Origin: Rhytidiadelphus loreus
Taxonomy: Eukaryota; Streptophyta; Bryopsida; Hypnales; Hylocomiaceae
Length of the DNA: 64,000 nucleotides
Assembly: GCA_947034895.1 (NCBI GenBank)
Contig: OX344764.1
Location: forward strand, 53,487,348 to 53,551,347
Reading direction: 5' to 3'
This document shows positions 34,036 to 46,498 of this stretch, one piece after another. The position numbers and the translations under genes are program-made. The notes beneath the pieces are model-generated. The model was not told the origin of the DNA and did not search any database. It saw nothing but the letters and a program-made list of their open reading frames with translations. Each line of letters starts with the position of its first letter. Position 1 is the stretch's first letter.

Positions 34036-35304
34036 AGGATTGGGAAGACCGATTTTCGGGTGTGTTCAATAAAGAAGGTGTATAAATTGAGGTATATATT
34101 AGTGATTAATAGTTTGTATTCATGTCGAGCTGGATTCTATGACACAACATTCAATTTGAATCATTATTGCACCTCCTTCATGTCTTAGAAACTCTGAAAT
34201 GGTTACATATTCTACATGTACAACGCCATATTTGAGCATGATAAAGTTTAGGTGAAAAAACAATATTCAAAATGAAAGATGTTTTCCCCTAATTGACTAA
34301 GGAGCCCACTTTGGTTTTTTTGAGAACTTAAGTAGACTCTATTGACTTCATAAATAATTTGTAATTTTTGCATGAGATTTTCATATTAGATGCTAATCAT
34401 CATAATCTGCACATGAACGTTTGTTTCATGTCATTCTACTAAATATTGCAAAATTTATAAGTTTTATTTTGATTTCAATGTTTACATCAAGAACCTCAAA
34501 ATATATTCTAAAGATAGATCGATTAATTTAATTCAATTGTGTAAATTGACATTTGCTCAAAAACATTTGAACTATTCAATTTCAAATATTAAGATGAAAG
34601 TTACAAAGAGTTTTATTTAGAGGGCAACAAAGGTGAAAAAAATATAAAGTTGTTTTTTGAACTCAAATTTGAAAATTCCAAATAAAAATAAAAACATAAG
34701 AAATATGTTGCTTACTAGAACATTCTCACCATTGGGATTTACAATTCTCAATTTCTTGTCGAAGTTATCTACAATTTTTTTGTTGCCATCACATACCACT
34801 TTTTATTTTATAATTTAAAAAAAGATGAATACAAATGTTTTTGTGTAAATTTTTTTTTCATGTATTCTCAACCCATTTCCCAACTTATTGACTAAAACAC
34901 TTAAACACACAAATAATGGGACATATGTTATTTTTCTAAAAAATTTGAAAGACAAAATTTTACCTTTGGGAAGGGCTAGAAAAAACTACTTTTGTAAATT
35001 TAGGCACATCGAACATTTGAACTTGCAATGGATGGGGGGGTGCACTATGAAATTTTGGGAGAACTTAAATGAGTTTGAGAATGAGTTAATTGAAGAATCC
35101 TACAATTGGATTTTTTAGAAAATTAATACAGATGAAAATTTTAGCCTTGCTTTGGATATGAGTATTTTGAACCACTTTTGGGCTTCAAAATACTATAGTA
35201 AATTAGGGATTAATTGTTGAATCATCAATCAAATAGTGTATATCTTACCATAATTTAATACATTATTTGAATCCTTAAAGTCAAATATAGTTCCCTACAA
35301 ATCC
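34036..35304. other. AT-rich intergenic DNA, no gene seen
   Basis: Only short chance frames. A stretch near 34700-34760 (TCTCACCATTGGGATT) resembles the middle of the 934-bp TTAA family. Confidence 0.4.
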
Positions 35305-35502
35305 TTAACCCTATAACAACATGGTGGCCAAAAAATGTTGATGGATAACAAAGTATCCTCCTATATAAGACAAAAGTGCAAATGTTCATCTTTGGAAATT
35401 TGTATGAAAATGGGAGGTCTTGCACAATAGTTTGACTTCCAATGAGTACTCTTCGTTTTTTAAGCAAATAGTTCATGCAATACCAAAAACGATCAAGGTT
35501 AA
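35305..35502. mobile_element. TTAA-bounded MITE, ~230 bp family, copy 3
   Basis: It starts TTAACCCTATAACAACATGG, ends CAAGGTTAA, and shares ATAGTTTGACTTCCAATGAG with the other copies. A partial fourth copy (right half only) follows at 35520-35606. Confidence 0.6.
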
Positions 35503-35519
35503 TACTAGATGGACGTTGT

Positions 35520-35606
35520 AATGAGTGCTTTGGTTTTTTTTAAGTAAATGATCTACATGGTGCCCCAAAGGTTGATTTCCATAGTGACCAACTGGACTTC
35601 TAGGGG
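35520..35606. mobile_element. Partial copy of the ~230-bp MITE
   Basis: It matches only the right half of copy 2 (TTTTTTTTAAGTAAATG, ATGGTG, GATTTCCATAGTGACC) and ends GATTAA. Confidence 0.5.
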
Positions 35607-36134
35607 ATGATGATTAACATCTAAGGAATTTAGGTTGGGAAACACAATAAGGATTGTTGAACCTTCTCTGAGAATGAACCTTCTATGAAGAATGAGAACT
35701 TGTGGAGTGAAAAGGGGAGCCAATGAGGAGCCTTTCTCCATGAAGAAGGTGTAATACCCCTTTTGTGTTGTGTGGAGAATGAGAATGGAGAACGGAGAGG
35801 ATTTTTCACCTCTGATTCATGATCGATGTAGTATTTTTCTAGTGCACTTTGACACAATTTGTAATGTGGAGCGTCGATTGTGTTGAGGCAATATGAGTGT
35901 CAATGCGTCGATGCCAATGAAGTTTCAAATGATGCGGTGGATCCCAAATAATCTGAGATGGACAAGTGGCATGTCATTTAGCAGTTTTGAAGGTGCCTTG
36001 ACTGAGGTGAAAGCGGCACATGACTAGCACATGTGCTGAAATGAAATTCTTTTATGAAGAAATCTTCTTCACACCCATTCTTCATTTCCGAAGGAGAAGA
36101 ATGCCCATTCTCAATCTTCAAAGAATGAGACCTT

Positions 36135-36878
36135 TTAACCCCTAAATGACGGACCCATCACCAATGATTTCAAGCCTCACTGCCTGTCACTTAGTTTGTT
36201 TCCATTTTGCAACTAGATATGTATGAAAAAATTTATATTTATTTTTCAGAGATGAAATTTCATGTCTTTATTACTTCACAAAAAATTTAGATTTTTGTGT
36301 GGAAAACTGATTTTTTTGAGAATTTTTGAAGATAAAGTGAAGAAAAATCACATCAAATAGACAATTATTTCAACAAATCTGAAAATTTCACCATGTGTGT
36401 ACATTACAATGACAAATATCGTGGTGTAAACTCAATTTCTATGTCATTCTATAATTAGAATTCAATAGACATTGAAAATATATACAAAATTCAAATTGCA
36501 ATCAAATATTTAATACTATAAATTTTTCCAAAATTGAAATTGGAGTAGAAACTAGAGTAGATGACCTTTATTTTGTTAGTTGGGCTCACACTCGAAAAAC
36601 ATCATTTTTGTGGAGAAATTTTAGATTTAGAGCAAGGAACAACTACTTCCCCAAATACACTAAAATAGCATATTTTGTGATCCGTTTTTTTTTTAAACTC
36701 CTCATTTTTGTGAAAACAAACATTGACTAGACTACAAACTCAATTGGATACTCTTTATAACTCAACATGAAAGGTCAACAAAAAAAACAGGGAACAAAGA
36801 GCTTTAAAATGGATGAAAAATCTCACTGGATTGCCATCCGAACGCCACATGATGGCGTTCCAGGCGTTCCAGGGTTAA
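36135..36878. mobile_element. Candidate TTAA-bounded element, 744 bp
   Basis: The left end is TTAACCCCTAAATGACGG; the right end, reversed, is TTAACCCTGGAACGCC, so the terminal match is short. The interior is shared with 30557-30850, which supports a real repeat unit starting at this TTAA. Confidence 0.5.
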
Positions 36879-37258
36879 AGATAAGGAGAGTGCCAAGGAC
36901 AGTCAACAAGAGAGTGCCATGTCCCCATTCTCTTGTTGAGTATTGAGAGAATGGGGTCCGGTCCAGTCATCCCTCCCCCTGTTGGACCAAGAGGGACAAC
37001 TCCTGGTCCAACCCCTTTTCTTTCCAGATCCAAAATCTAAGGATCATACCATTTCAAAATTTGGGAGTGTATGGTGATTCCATTCTCTAAATTGGGACAT
37101 CTCCTATCCCATATTCCATTGTATTTTTAGAATACATTTTTAATAATGAGTCACTCAAAATACAAACTGGTATGGGCCTGTGGGGCCTGCATGGCACTAA
37201 CTTACTACCCAACTTACTACCTGGGAGTAACTTCATCTGACCTGCTCGTTGCCCTGGG
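36879..37258. other. Intergenic DNA, no gene seen
   Basis: Contains short imperfect palindromes (e.g. GGACCAAGAGG...CCTGGTCC near 36985-37010) but no open frame of interest. Confidence 0.35.
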
Positions 37259-37698
37259 GCCAGGGTGAATTGACCCCCTCATTGCCCCTCCAGGGCAAAC
37301 CCTGGAATTTTTTTATTTGCAAGGCTTAGTTTTTTTTGAAATTCTGAATTCATATTTGCAATCAGAGGCCCCAAATTACCCTTGGGACATGCATGAATTA
37401 CCAAAAAATTGGCACAACATAGGGGGCTTTTTTTTCAAACCAACGTTGACTGGGGCAATGAGGGGGCCAGTTCTCCCTGCGCTTGCCCGGGCCAGGGGTT
37501 ATTGTGAAAAAAAGCCCCTTAATTTTTGCTGTGATTTTTCTAATTTCTACACCTCCCATAGCTAAGTAGAGGCCATTGATTGCAAATCTGAATTTGCAAA
37601 TTTGCAAATTTTATCATCTGATTGCAAATAAAAAATTTCACAGTGTTTTCTTCAAGGGTAAAACAAGGCAATGAAGGGGCCAGTACGTTCACCCTGGC
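37259..37698. mobile_element. Inverted-repeat element, 440 bp
   Basis: The left end GCCAGGGTGAATTGACCCCC continues TCATTGCC; the right end, reversed, is GCCAGGGTGAACGTACTGGC followed by CCCTTCATTGCC. A second, internal copy of the right-end motif lies at about 37450-37500. No coding frame; no clear target-site duplication. Confidence 0.6.
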
Positions 37699-37699
37699 A

Positions 37700-39235
37700 T
37701 CTCCACCAGCTACTCTGTATCCCTATCTATTTACTGCGATTGATGTCCCAAGCTTCAATGTATAGGGATGAGACCTCGTCAGTTCTCTATATGAGCCTCT
37801 GGATACAGAATTGGGGCAGAATTTTACAGATTTCTCTATATTTTAGGGGTACAGATTTTGGAAAAAAAATTAGTGTGGTGAAGTTTCTTTATCCCTGTCT
37901 GCATTTGAGGTCCTCTCCCTAAACCTTTACGGATACAGAACTCACTGGTGGGGATGCTCTCATAACTTCAGGTATCTGCAAGCACTCCTGCGAACGGTCC
38001 TGCCTGCAAGATTTGTTGCTTCCCACATTCCAGGGGTAGCTCCAATGTCAATTAAGATGTGTTAAGTTACCAAGAATGGTATACCCAGGAGGCTATTTTG
38101 TAGGTTAATTTATTTACTAGTTGGACCCTACATCTTCACTCCAAACCCACCCTAACCAGTATCCACATTGTGAATGCAGTTGTAGATAGGATTTGGAAAC
38201 CAGAGTCAATGCCATAGTCTTAAAGCCAATAAAAGTTCAAGCACATCAGCTTTGTCAAATTGCAAAAATCACGCACATTGCTTGTGGAAGTTAATAACTT
38301 ATTCCAAGTGGCAGTGTAAGTGAAGTGTGCACCATTTTAGTGGTGGTTTACCTTACTCAAGGTCTGGATGCCCATGTGCAACCCACAAGCCAGGCAAATA
38401 GACAATGCATTTCAAGGAGAGAGGACACGCCCTTCAAAGCAGGCATCACATGGATACAATGCACTACTCATTTATTTTAAACCCTAACTTAAGCATCCTG
38501 GCATCTCTGCCAAAAGGGGAGGTGGTTTGGTCAAGGAACTTGAACTCTTACACTTGGAAAGTGTCCTCCAAGGTTTGGGGAGAATCGCTGGTTAAGGTAG
38601 GAGGCTCGAATGTTGGAGGGGCATTTAGAACCGCTCATGTAGACTCACATGTAATGGACTTGAGGTGGTCTTCAAATGGACCTTCTACTGTCATTGAATG
38701 GATCAATAAAAAAAATGTTATTTATTGTAAGAGCCAATCATTCACTTTGCTTTTTCCATTTCTCTCTAAAAACTGTAAGTGAACGATTTATAGAAGACCT
38801 ATGGTCAGAAATAGGGACCTATGACTCATCTTGTTTGAAAATTCATAAGTAATTCAAAAATGCTTCAAAAAATACAAAACGACTTGGGTTACAATCAGAA
38901 TCTATTTTTCTTTGTCTGAAAAATGAGCTAAAAATAATCCCATACAAGAAACGACATGAAAAAGGCAAACCAGCCCTCAAGTGCACGCTTTAAGAGCCTC
39001 CTACCTTAGTGCATTGGTAGCTGGTAGAATTGGGGAAAAAATTGGTTGTAATCTGAGAACATCATAAAAATATTGGTGAAAAAAATCTATAAAATACTGA
39101 TTTAGAGGAAAAAAATGAAGAAAATCAGACTTGGTACTGTACTTGGAAAGATGATTCAATATAGGAATCCAAGGTAAGTAGGTGGTAAAACTCAAAAAAA
39201 TATCCCAACCTCTCAAGGAACATTGAAAGGTGTAG
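37700..39235. other. Mixed intergenic DNA, no gene supported
   Basis: The 125-codon frame at 38405-38782 has no recognisable domain and no matching splice or promoter context. Confidence 0.35.
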
Positions 39236-39945
39236 GTCAATTTCTATGATCTCATTTTTTGGAGTGATTTTTTGAATTTTTTTCACAATAGAAAAATACA
39301 TTAGATTTTGGGGAATATAAATTTTACTTCAATCAATGATTAGGAGCAAAGTTCTGCTATCCTAAGCACAAATTGGAGTTTGTTGTGTAAGGAAAAAAGA
39401 CTTGCAAAAATTGGATATAAAAATTTGTTTTTTTATTGATTATATTTCCATTTGGATTAGTATTGTGAAAGTTATAGAGTATCTTGTTTTACAAAACAAT
39501 CATTCCATAAAATTTAGTTCACTAGCTTGCTAGAACAATCTCATCATTGGAATTAGTGTGTTTCAATTCCATCTTGGAGCTATTAACAGACTCAAAAATT
39601 GAGTCTTTTTTCTTTTTTCTTTTTCTAAACTCTCAACTCAATTCTTCAACATAAATCTTTTTTAAACCCAATTGTGTAGTACAAAAGTTTTAAATTAAGA
39701 AGATTCAAAGTCTATTAATGTAGTCACTCAAGGTGCATAGAAAATAATTTTGTCCACTTTGATCGCAAATACCTTGCAATGCACATGGTCAAAGTTTTTG
39801 AAATTTCTTCCACACATTTTATACTAGTCTAGTACAAGATCATGTGGTTAAATATGCAAAAGAGACAATTTTTTTGTCTTGCAATAGAAATAGTAGCTTT
39901 GTATGGATTTTGATGGAAAAAAAACCTTGGGCCTTTAGAGGTTAA
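39236..39945 (+). mobile_element. 934-bp TTAA family, 5'-truncated copy
   Basis: It has the same block order as 16543-17766 from AATTTCTATGATCTC onward and ends CCTTGGGCCTTTAGAGGTTAA. The left ~220 bases are missing. Confidence 0.7.
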
Positions 39946-39967
39946 TAACATAATTTTGGTATTTGAT

Positions 39968-40707
39968 TTAATCCCTAAAGGTCCAAAATCACAATTTTTT
40001 GGTTGTTGTCTTTTTTTTTACCAGCTGCTCCAAACAGGAAAAAACAAAAAAATAATTTTTTTCCACATAGTTCATTGGTTTGACTTTCCAAATTCCAAAA
40101 AACTCTTGATTTGGACAAAAACTCTACCTTGGGTGATTTTTCAAACTCAAACACTTCAAGGAATGCTCATTGTGATTTGTCTAGGGAAGAGATTTAGTCA
40201 ATGAGAGGTCATCTCAAGAAGAAAAATTCCATAGATAGTACAATTAGGTAAGGGTTGATTGGTTAGAAGAAATAGTTGATGAACATGGTTAAATGAAATT
40301 TTTGCTTTCCTAGTGTACTTCAATTGATTACAAGACTTTGAAAATAATCTTTCATTGCTCCAATTCTTGTGAAAATTGGCATGTATATTTTCAACTAATC
40401 ATAATTGCATTTGGTCAAAAAAGACAAATCTTTTCTTTCTGAAAATTTGAGATATGACACCCCAAATTTATTCTACCCAAGAATTCCCCTCTTTTTTTCA
40501 AAATTTGAACTTTGACTATAAATATCTCAAAATTAGTGTGGTCAAATTCTTTGAAAATTGTAGGGTTGAAGAATTTGACAGTAGTAAGCAAGATCATATG
40601 ATTAGATTTTCAAAAAATGATTTGAAAAAGAATTATATATTGCTTTTAAGAAATGGCACTTTAGATGTGATTTTGGAGGTAGGATTCCTTTGGGCCTTGG
40701 GGATTAA
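39968..40707. mobile_element. TTAA-bounded element, 740 bp
   Basis: It begins TTAATCCCTAAAGGTCC and ends, reversed, TTAATCCCCAAGGCCC. It starts 22 bases after the previous element. The 103-codon frame at 40454-40765 runs through its end and is not a gene. Confidence 0.55.
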
Positions 40708-40709
40708 AC

Positions 40710-43700
40710 TAAAAATGGAGATTGTGAAACTTCTACTCCAATTAAATTTTATGATAAGATCTTGAACTTCAATGAATTATTGTAATGGCAAGTTCAATGT
40801 CTTAAAATCCAATTGCACAATACGCTATATGAAGATTGGATTGGCATAAATTAGATTATTTTTGTCAAAAAATACTATATTTCATCTAGAAAATGGTTTT
40901 CAGTGACATTTCCCTCTAAACTTTTAATGCAAATATTCAATTTTGCTTGTTTGTTGTTGCATTTGCTTGTTGAAACTAATCCTCATATATGGAGTTGTGT
41001 GTTTTTCATTTGTATTTTTAACATTAAATTTTTTAGTATAAATTAAAAAGTATTGTTTCCCATTCTAACCTTCACATTTGGTCAAAATTCCAAATTATTC
41101 AAATATATATTATAGTTTATATATAATGTTTATTCATTATATATAAAAAGTTGTAATATTCTTCATTGGTAGTTGTACCTTGTGAAGACACTTCAAATTA
41201 ATTGGATTCTTCTTGTTATATATACAAATATATTTTCACTTTTTGCTATAAAAATTATAACAATGAAATTTTTTTATTAAAAATAATAGAGATTTGTCAC
41301 GTTAATAGACAATATATAGTCTCATGTAACATAAATATAAGATTGAAATTCAAATATAATTTGAAAGGCTAAATTGACCTCAAAAATAATGTTTGACTGT
41401 ACAACAATGGAATTGATCTTCAAAAATTAACATTGGTTTTATTGCAAATTTGCAATAAATGACTCATTTAACCCTTCAGATCCTAAATGGAATTACTTCA
41501 AGCATATAATTTTGAATATTATAGACTTGGTCTTCATCGAGAACTTTGTGCAAATTGAATAGATGTTAGAAATATTCTATTCCATCAAATGGTTTAAGAA
41601 TTGTTGCATTGAAGTTGAAAAAAGCCACTAACTATTATAATATATACTAGCGATATGCTAATAATCTTGGGGGATGCACTTAGTTCTACTACAACAAACC
41701 ACATCTGAACAAGTGGTTTCTAATAAACTATAATTTCAACCTAAAATTTTGAGTAGTATTGTTTAATGATGACTATAGGTTTCTATTGCTAAAGTTTCCA
41801 ACTCAAATAAAATATGAAATGATTTTTAGAAGAGGTTGAAAATGAACTAAAATGGCATATTTTTCAACTCAAATAATTATAGAGAACACATTTAGATGAC
41901 CATTGAATCAATATTCAACTCAAAATGAGCTTTCAATAGAGAACTGTTCTTAGAATTCTTTTGTTTATTTTTTAGACAATTTTTTAAAATATAATATAGG
42001 GGTGTGAAAGTTATTTTTTAATTCTATAGTGTATCTTTTTACTTCAAAAATTTGTAACTAATTATTATTAACAAATAAAAATATCAACCATTCAAAACAT
42101 AAACTTTCAAAGTAGGAAAATCTATTCATATTTTTTTTAATTTTATTTAAAAATTCAAAAAATATATAGGGGTTCCAAAGTTTTGTTTGCACATGGTTTC
42201 TAATGGACACTCTAAGTGACCCTCTCAAGCTAATAATATGTTGAAAAGTGACAAAACATTGCTATTGTGTATGAAGAGCATGTGCAATAGAATTCACACA
42301 TTTCATTTTTTTAAGATCACAATTTGATGATTCTAAGCTATTATGATTGACCTTCCAACTCTTCTATTAAGGATGTAAATTAGTGCAAAAGGTCAAATTA
42401 TTGTCTAAATAAGTCCAATTTAAAAAAATTGAAATGTAATAGGATTAAAAAGAAATAAAATTGCATGTATTCTTGCAATGTACCATATCAAGGTATAATC
42501 ACATTAAAAGGTACTACTACCATTATTTTTGAAGCATAGGAATACAATCCTTTTGGAAAATTTCTTTAACCTTTAAATTTACTAATTACACTAATGTCGT
42601 CATCTTTATAACAAATTTATGGATAAATGATATAACAATGCATACATTTGGTAATTTAGAAACAAAAGTCTATTGGAAAGATCCTCAAAAGGATACAAAT
42701 CATTTGTTGCAAGGCTAAATTCAATGTTTACATTACAATACAACTATTTAAAAGAATAGTTTAATCCAAATTTTAATACATCTCAAGTATACATTTGTCC
42801 ACAAGAATTTGTAATGATTAAATCTTGCACATGAAATAATGAATCTTTTAATAAATAAACAAATAACTTATAAAATGTTGATTTATTTTAATAACAAATT
42901 TAAGCAATAAATTTGTAAGGTAGACCATGTAGGTCCCTTTGCAAGAATAATATATACATTTGTTTTGTTTTGACTTTATTAAAATTTGGGTTAATCTTTA
43001 TATAAAAAAAGATATTAAAAATATTTTTACTACTAATTATTATATGAAATGTGAAAGTCTTGAAATTATAGTAGAAAGGTTCTTTCTTACTCTTTCAAAT
43101 GATTTTGTAATCACATCATTTTTTTTGAATCAATTGCATTGATGTTCATTAGGTATTCAATAGGCACTTATTCTCCCACTATAAAAGTTGAAAGGTTGAT
43201 ATTCAAACTTCAATTAGAACTTTAGTAAAAAAATTATGTTTTTTTTATGAAAGAAATCATGTGAATCTAAATGTATGGTAAAATACTATTATAAAAGGAC
43301 TAATTAACTATAATTAGTGGATTGAAATTTAAAAATATAGTTATAAAGAAATTAAAGTGCAAATTGACATTGCCAAATCTAATTTTTAGTTCCTTTTAAT
43401 GTGATTTCATCCATCATTGAAAGGGGAAGATTGTCCATATGACCTCAAAATTCTCCTTGCAAGACTAATTGTTTTTATCTTATATGGATGAAAAATTGAA
43501 GAGGTTAGTAAGTAGTGCAATGACATTACAATCATATGCCTTGCAATACACTAAACATGTTGCAATGAGTACCTTTGGGTGTGAACAAAATCTAACATAG
43601 TAATGTTGAGGCTCCATTGACCATAAAAATGAACTTTGATATGTGCTAAGCATAAAGATGCTTAGTCTATTAACATTTAGGGCGCTTCACACTACATCCC

Positions 43701-44100
43701 AAGTTCTAACTCTCTAAGTCATGGTTCAAGGCCAAATTTCATTTTCCTTGGGTTGTAGAAGATGAATAAAAGATATCAAATGTGGGACTTAGGACTTCAT
43801 GGTGTGAAGACCGAAGTCCCAACTCCAAGTCCCAACTTCAAATCCCAATTTGTCTCATGTATAATATTACGTAGCAATAAAGTATACTAGAAATGGATCA
43901 AAAAGTCAAAAGGGCATGCACTATTACTCAATCAAACATAAAGAAACAATGGGAAAATAGAGTATGCAACTTCCATATTAAATTTTAAAACTAAAAATGG
44001 AATGACATGTACTTTCTTTACTAAATTTCTTGAAGGTTAGAACCTTAGATAATGGGATAGATATGCTTAGAGATAACAAATAGTGATATTTATTGCTTTT
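40710..44100. other. Very AT-rich intergenic DNA, nothing recognised
   Basis: Long A/T runs and only short chance frames. A single left-terminus-like TTAACCCTTCAGATCC occurs at 41468 without a partner end. Confidence 0.45.
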
Positions 44101-44248
44101 AAAAGGTTTTGAGAAATTTACTCAATTTCCTATAGTTCATTCTAAAGAAAAATCTTGTCAAACTCATGAAGAATTTAAAAAAAGGATATATTATGATTTT
44201 AGAGATAATAAATCATAACCTAACGCGAGTATTCTCAAATGAAACAAA

Positions 44249-44662
44249 ATGGGTTATTTATTCCCATGGGAAGTTCCAAAAATACTAGAAGACTATGTTT
44301 TAAGACCTTGTCTTTTTAAGGCCTTTTATGGATTTTATAAAGGTGCATATTCTAGACAGGGGTTTCAAGAAAGTGGAAAGTATATAAAAGATAAAGTGTT
44401 TAAAAATTCTATCAACCAACTTCCTTTAGATGTAAAAAAAGTGATCCGTAATAAGATTTGGAATGATGAAAAACCTCTTAAAGGGGTAGTTGTAAAGAAG
44501 GAAAAATTACATTTGGCTTCTTATTTACAATATTTGTTTTTTCGATTTGAAAAATTGAAACATATTGTAAAATCTATAATTCCTAGAATATTTATTGGTT
44601 GGATTGGACACCAAGTAGAAGAAGAAGTTAATATTTTTACTTATGGTCTCTTTGATCTTTGA
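44249..44662 (+). CDS. Orphan AT-rich open reading frame, 137 codons
   Basis: The frame starts MGYLFPWEVPKILEDYVL and ends EEEVNIFTYGLFDL. Composition is protein-like: Lys-, Phe-, Tyr- and Ile-rich, with spaced hydrophobics and an intact run of 137 codons in DNA where stops are frequent. The same reading direction continues upstream, from about 44105, with another protein-like stretch (GFEKFTQFPIVHSKEK...) broken by a stop at about 44214, so this may be a decayed longer gene. Codons are strongly A/T-ending, unlike the two real genes here. I do not recognise a family; transposon, viral or organelle-like origin are all open. No promoter or splice signal is evident. Confidence 0.3.
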   Translation: MGYLFPWEVPKILEDYVLRPCLFKAFYGFYKGAYSRQGFQESGKYIKDKVFKNSINQLPLDVKKVIRNKIWNDEKPLKGVVVKKEKLHLASYLQYLFFRFEKLKHIVKSIIPRIFIGWIGHQVEEEVNIFTYGLFDL

Positions 44663-45712
44663 ATTTATGTTTAATGAAAGGACAAATCCTTTGAATCCTT
44701 CCTTTTATGTGATAAGTTTGTAAGCTGCACATGTATCAATCTAGAAGGTAATAATCCTTATAGATTATCTTTGTGTTGAATAGCGAGTATAAGAGCTTGA
44801 AATGAATAAACAAAGTACATCTCAGTGATCATTGGGAACCAATTACCACAAGTTAGTGATAAATGGTCAATCACCAATTGTGATAAATGGTCCTTAGTGT
44901 TTCCCAACGTTCTTGCTACTAAAACCTTGAGGGAATTGTCTTTAAGGACTTTAGAATTTTTTTAATCTATGGCCTCTCTAAATGTCTCACAATTTTTTTG
45001 ATGATGTTTTAAGAAAAGTCATACAAAAAGTTCAAAGAGACAAAAGAGTTAAAGTTAGAGAACAAAAATGGAAAACTGCAATATAAATCCTTATTTTTAT
45101 CCTAAACTTCCTCTGAGTCCATCAAACTTAAGTACAATAGAATCACCTCTAGGAAAATTTCAACACCTTGTAAAGTTTTAATAAACACAAACTTGGGCAA
45201 TTTTCAAACTAATTTCACTTTCAAATTGACTTTCAGATGAGTTTTGCCCTTATGATGGGATTAGAGGAACTCCAAAGTAAAAAAATAGAAAGATTGGAAA
45301 TTTTAGAAAACCTTTTTGTGGATTATTTTCACAATCAAGATTCATTATTTTTTATTATAATATTGTATCCTTTGATATGGTTTCAAAATATTTGAGAGAA
45401 ATGTAGAACCAATACAATCATAGTTTGATAGAAAGATTGAAAAGTCTTTAAACTCCTATTAGAGCAAGTTTTGGAAGCATCTAGGATGATTGCAAAAAAG
45501 ACTGATATTATTTTGCGTCACAATTGGAGTGACCCAATTGCCATCAACTATAACTTTTGGAAAATAAAACCAACATACTTGAAATTTTTATTGGAGATGG
45601 CTAACTTGAAAGTCATGAGATTTCCTATTTTTCAAAAAAAATGAAAAAACATTCTATAATTAAAATTCAATTTAGCTAATTTGTCACACTTTGTATTTTA
45701 GGGGGGTTAGTA

Positions 45713-45994
45713 CATTAGATGAGATCCGGGGGGGTTGGAGGGCCATTTCAAGCCTGTTCCCAACTCCGTTCTCCCCAATCTCATCGAATGCCAGTGTTAG
45801 ATTTAAAACAAACAAACAAACTTAAATCCTTAAAATGAAAAATAAAGTTTTTTTATTTTTTATTTTTTAAATTAAAAAAAAGAAGTGACTTGGCAATCTC
45901 TCGGCCAAGTCAGCGCAGCTTGCGAACCACGGGTTTTGGCAGGTTTCCAAATAGGAACTTACAACCTTCCAGAGTAGCAAAATAACATATAATG
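45713..45994. mobile_element. CATTAG...TAATG element, copy 2, 282 bp
   Basis: The left part CATTAGATGAGATCCGGG and TTGGAGGGCC-TTTCAAGC match the copy at 46186; the right part (AATCTCTCGGCCAAGTC, GGAACTTACAACC) matches 17057-17350 and 46186. The right terminus is eroded (CATATAATG). The flanks align with the unoccupied site in the 54-kb element with no added bases. Confidence 0.7.
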
Positions 45995-46185
45995 TTGTGG
46001 ATTATCCAAAAATTATGATGTACACTTGAAATTTTTGTGGGCTATTCCCATACTAGATGGGCACATGCCTACTGAAGTAAATTTAAGAAAACACTATTTT
46101 TTAGCCTCCACATGCGTGCAAATAGGGGGTTGTTGCATACAACATTCTAAACATTTAAGATGGTTTCAACTTCTATTTTTTAGTG

Positions 46186-46498
46186 CATTAGAGGAGTTTT
46201 CGGACCCTTGGAGGGCCGTTTCAAGCAGCTGCGGGGGAACTGTCCCCCTGCAGTTTTCGGGGAACGGCTGTTCCCGAAAAAAAAATTCAAAAATTCAAAA
46301 ATTCAAAAAAAAAAGTTTTACTCTTGAAATGAAAAAAAAAACAGAAAAAAAGTTTCATTTTTTTTTGAAAAAAAAAATTATTTTTTTCCGACGTGGAAGT
46401 CGCCATTCCACGTCTGCAAGCTGCTGCGGCCCCCTGCGAACCAGTTCCCGCAGTCTGGGAACTCACAGCCCTCCGGGGGGCTGAAATCTCCTCTAATG
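46186..46498. mobile_element. CATTAG...CTAATG element, copy 3, 313 bp
   Basis: The left end CATTAGAGGAGTTTTCGG and the right end, reversed, CATTAGAGGAGATTTCAG agree at 15 of 18. The interior has several GC-rich mini-palindromes (GGGAACTGTCCCCC, CGTGGAA...TTCCACG) around a poly-A/T core. Without it the flanks read AGTG|AATTGTAATC, aligning base for base with GGTGAAATATAATC in the 54-kb element. The 152-codon frame 46026-46484 spans this junction and is not a gene. Confidence 0.8.

Noticed and set aside
46026..46484. 152-codon plus-strand frame
   Set aside because: It crosses the junction between an older inverted-repeat element and a CATTAG insertion and includes poly-lysine from an A run.
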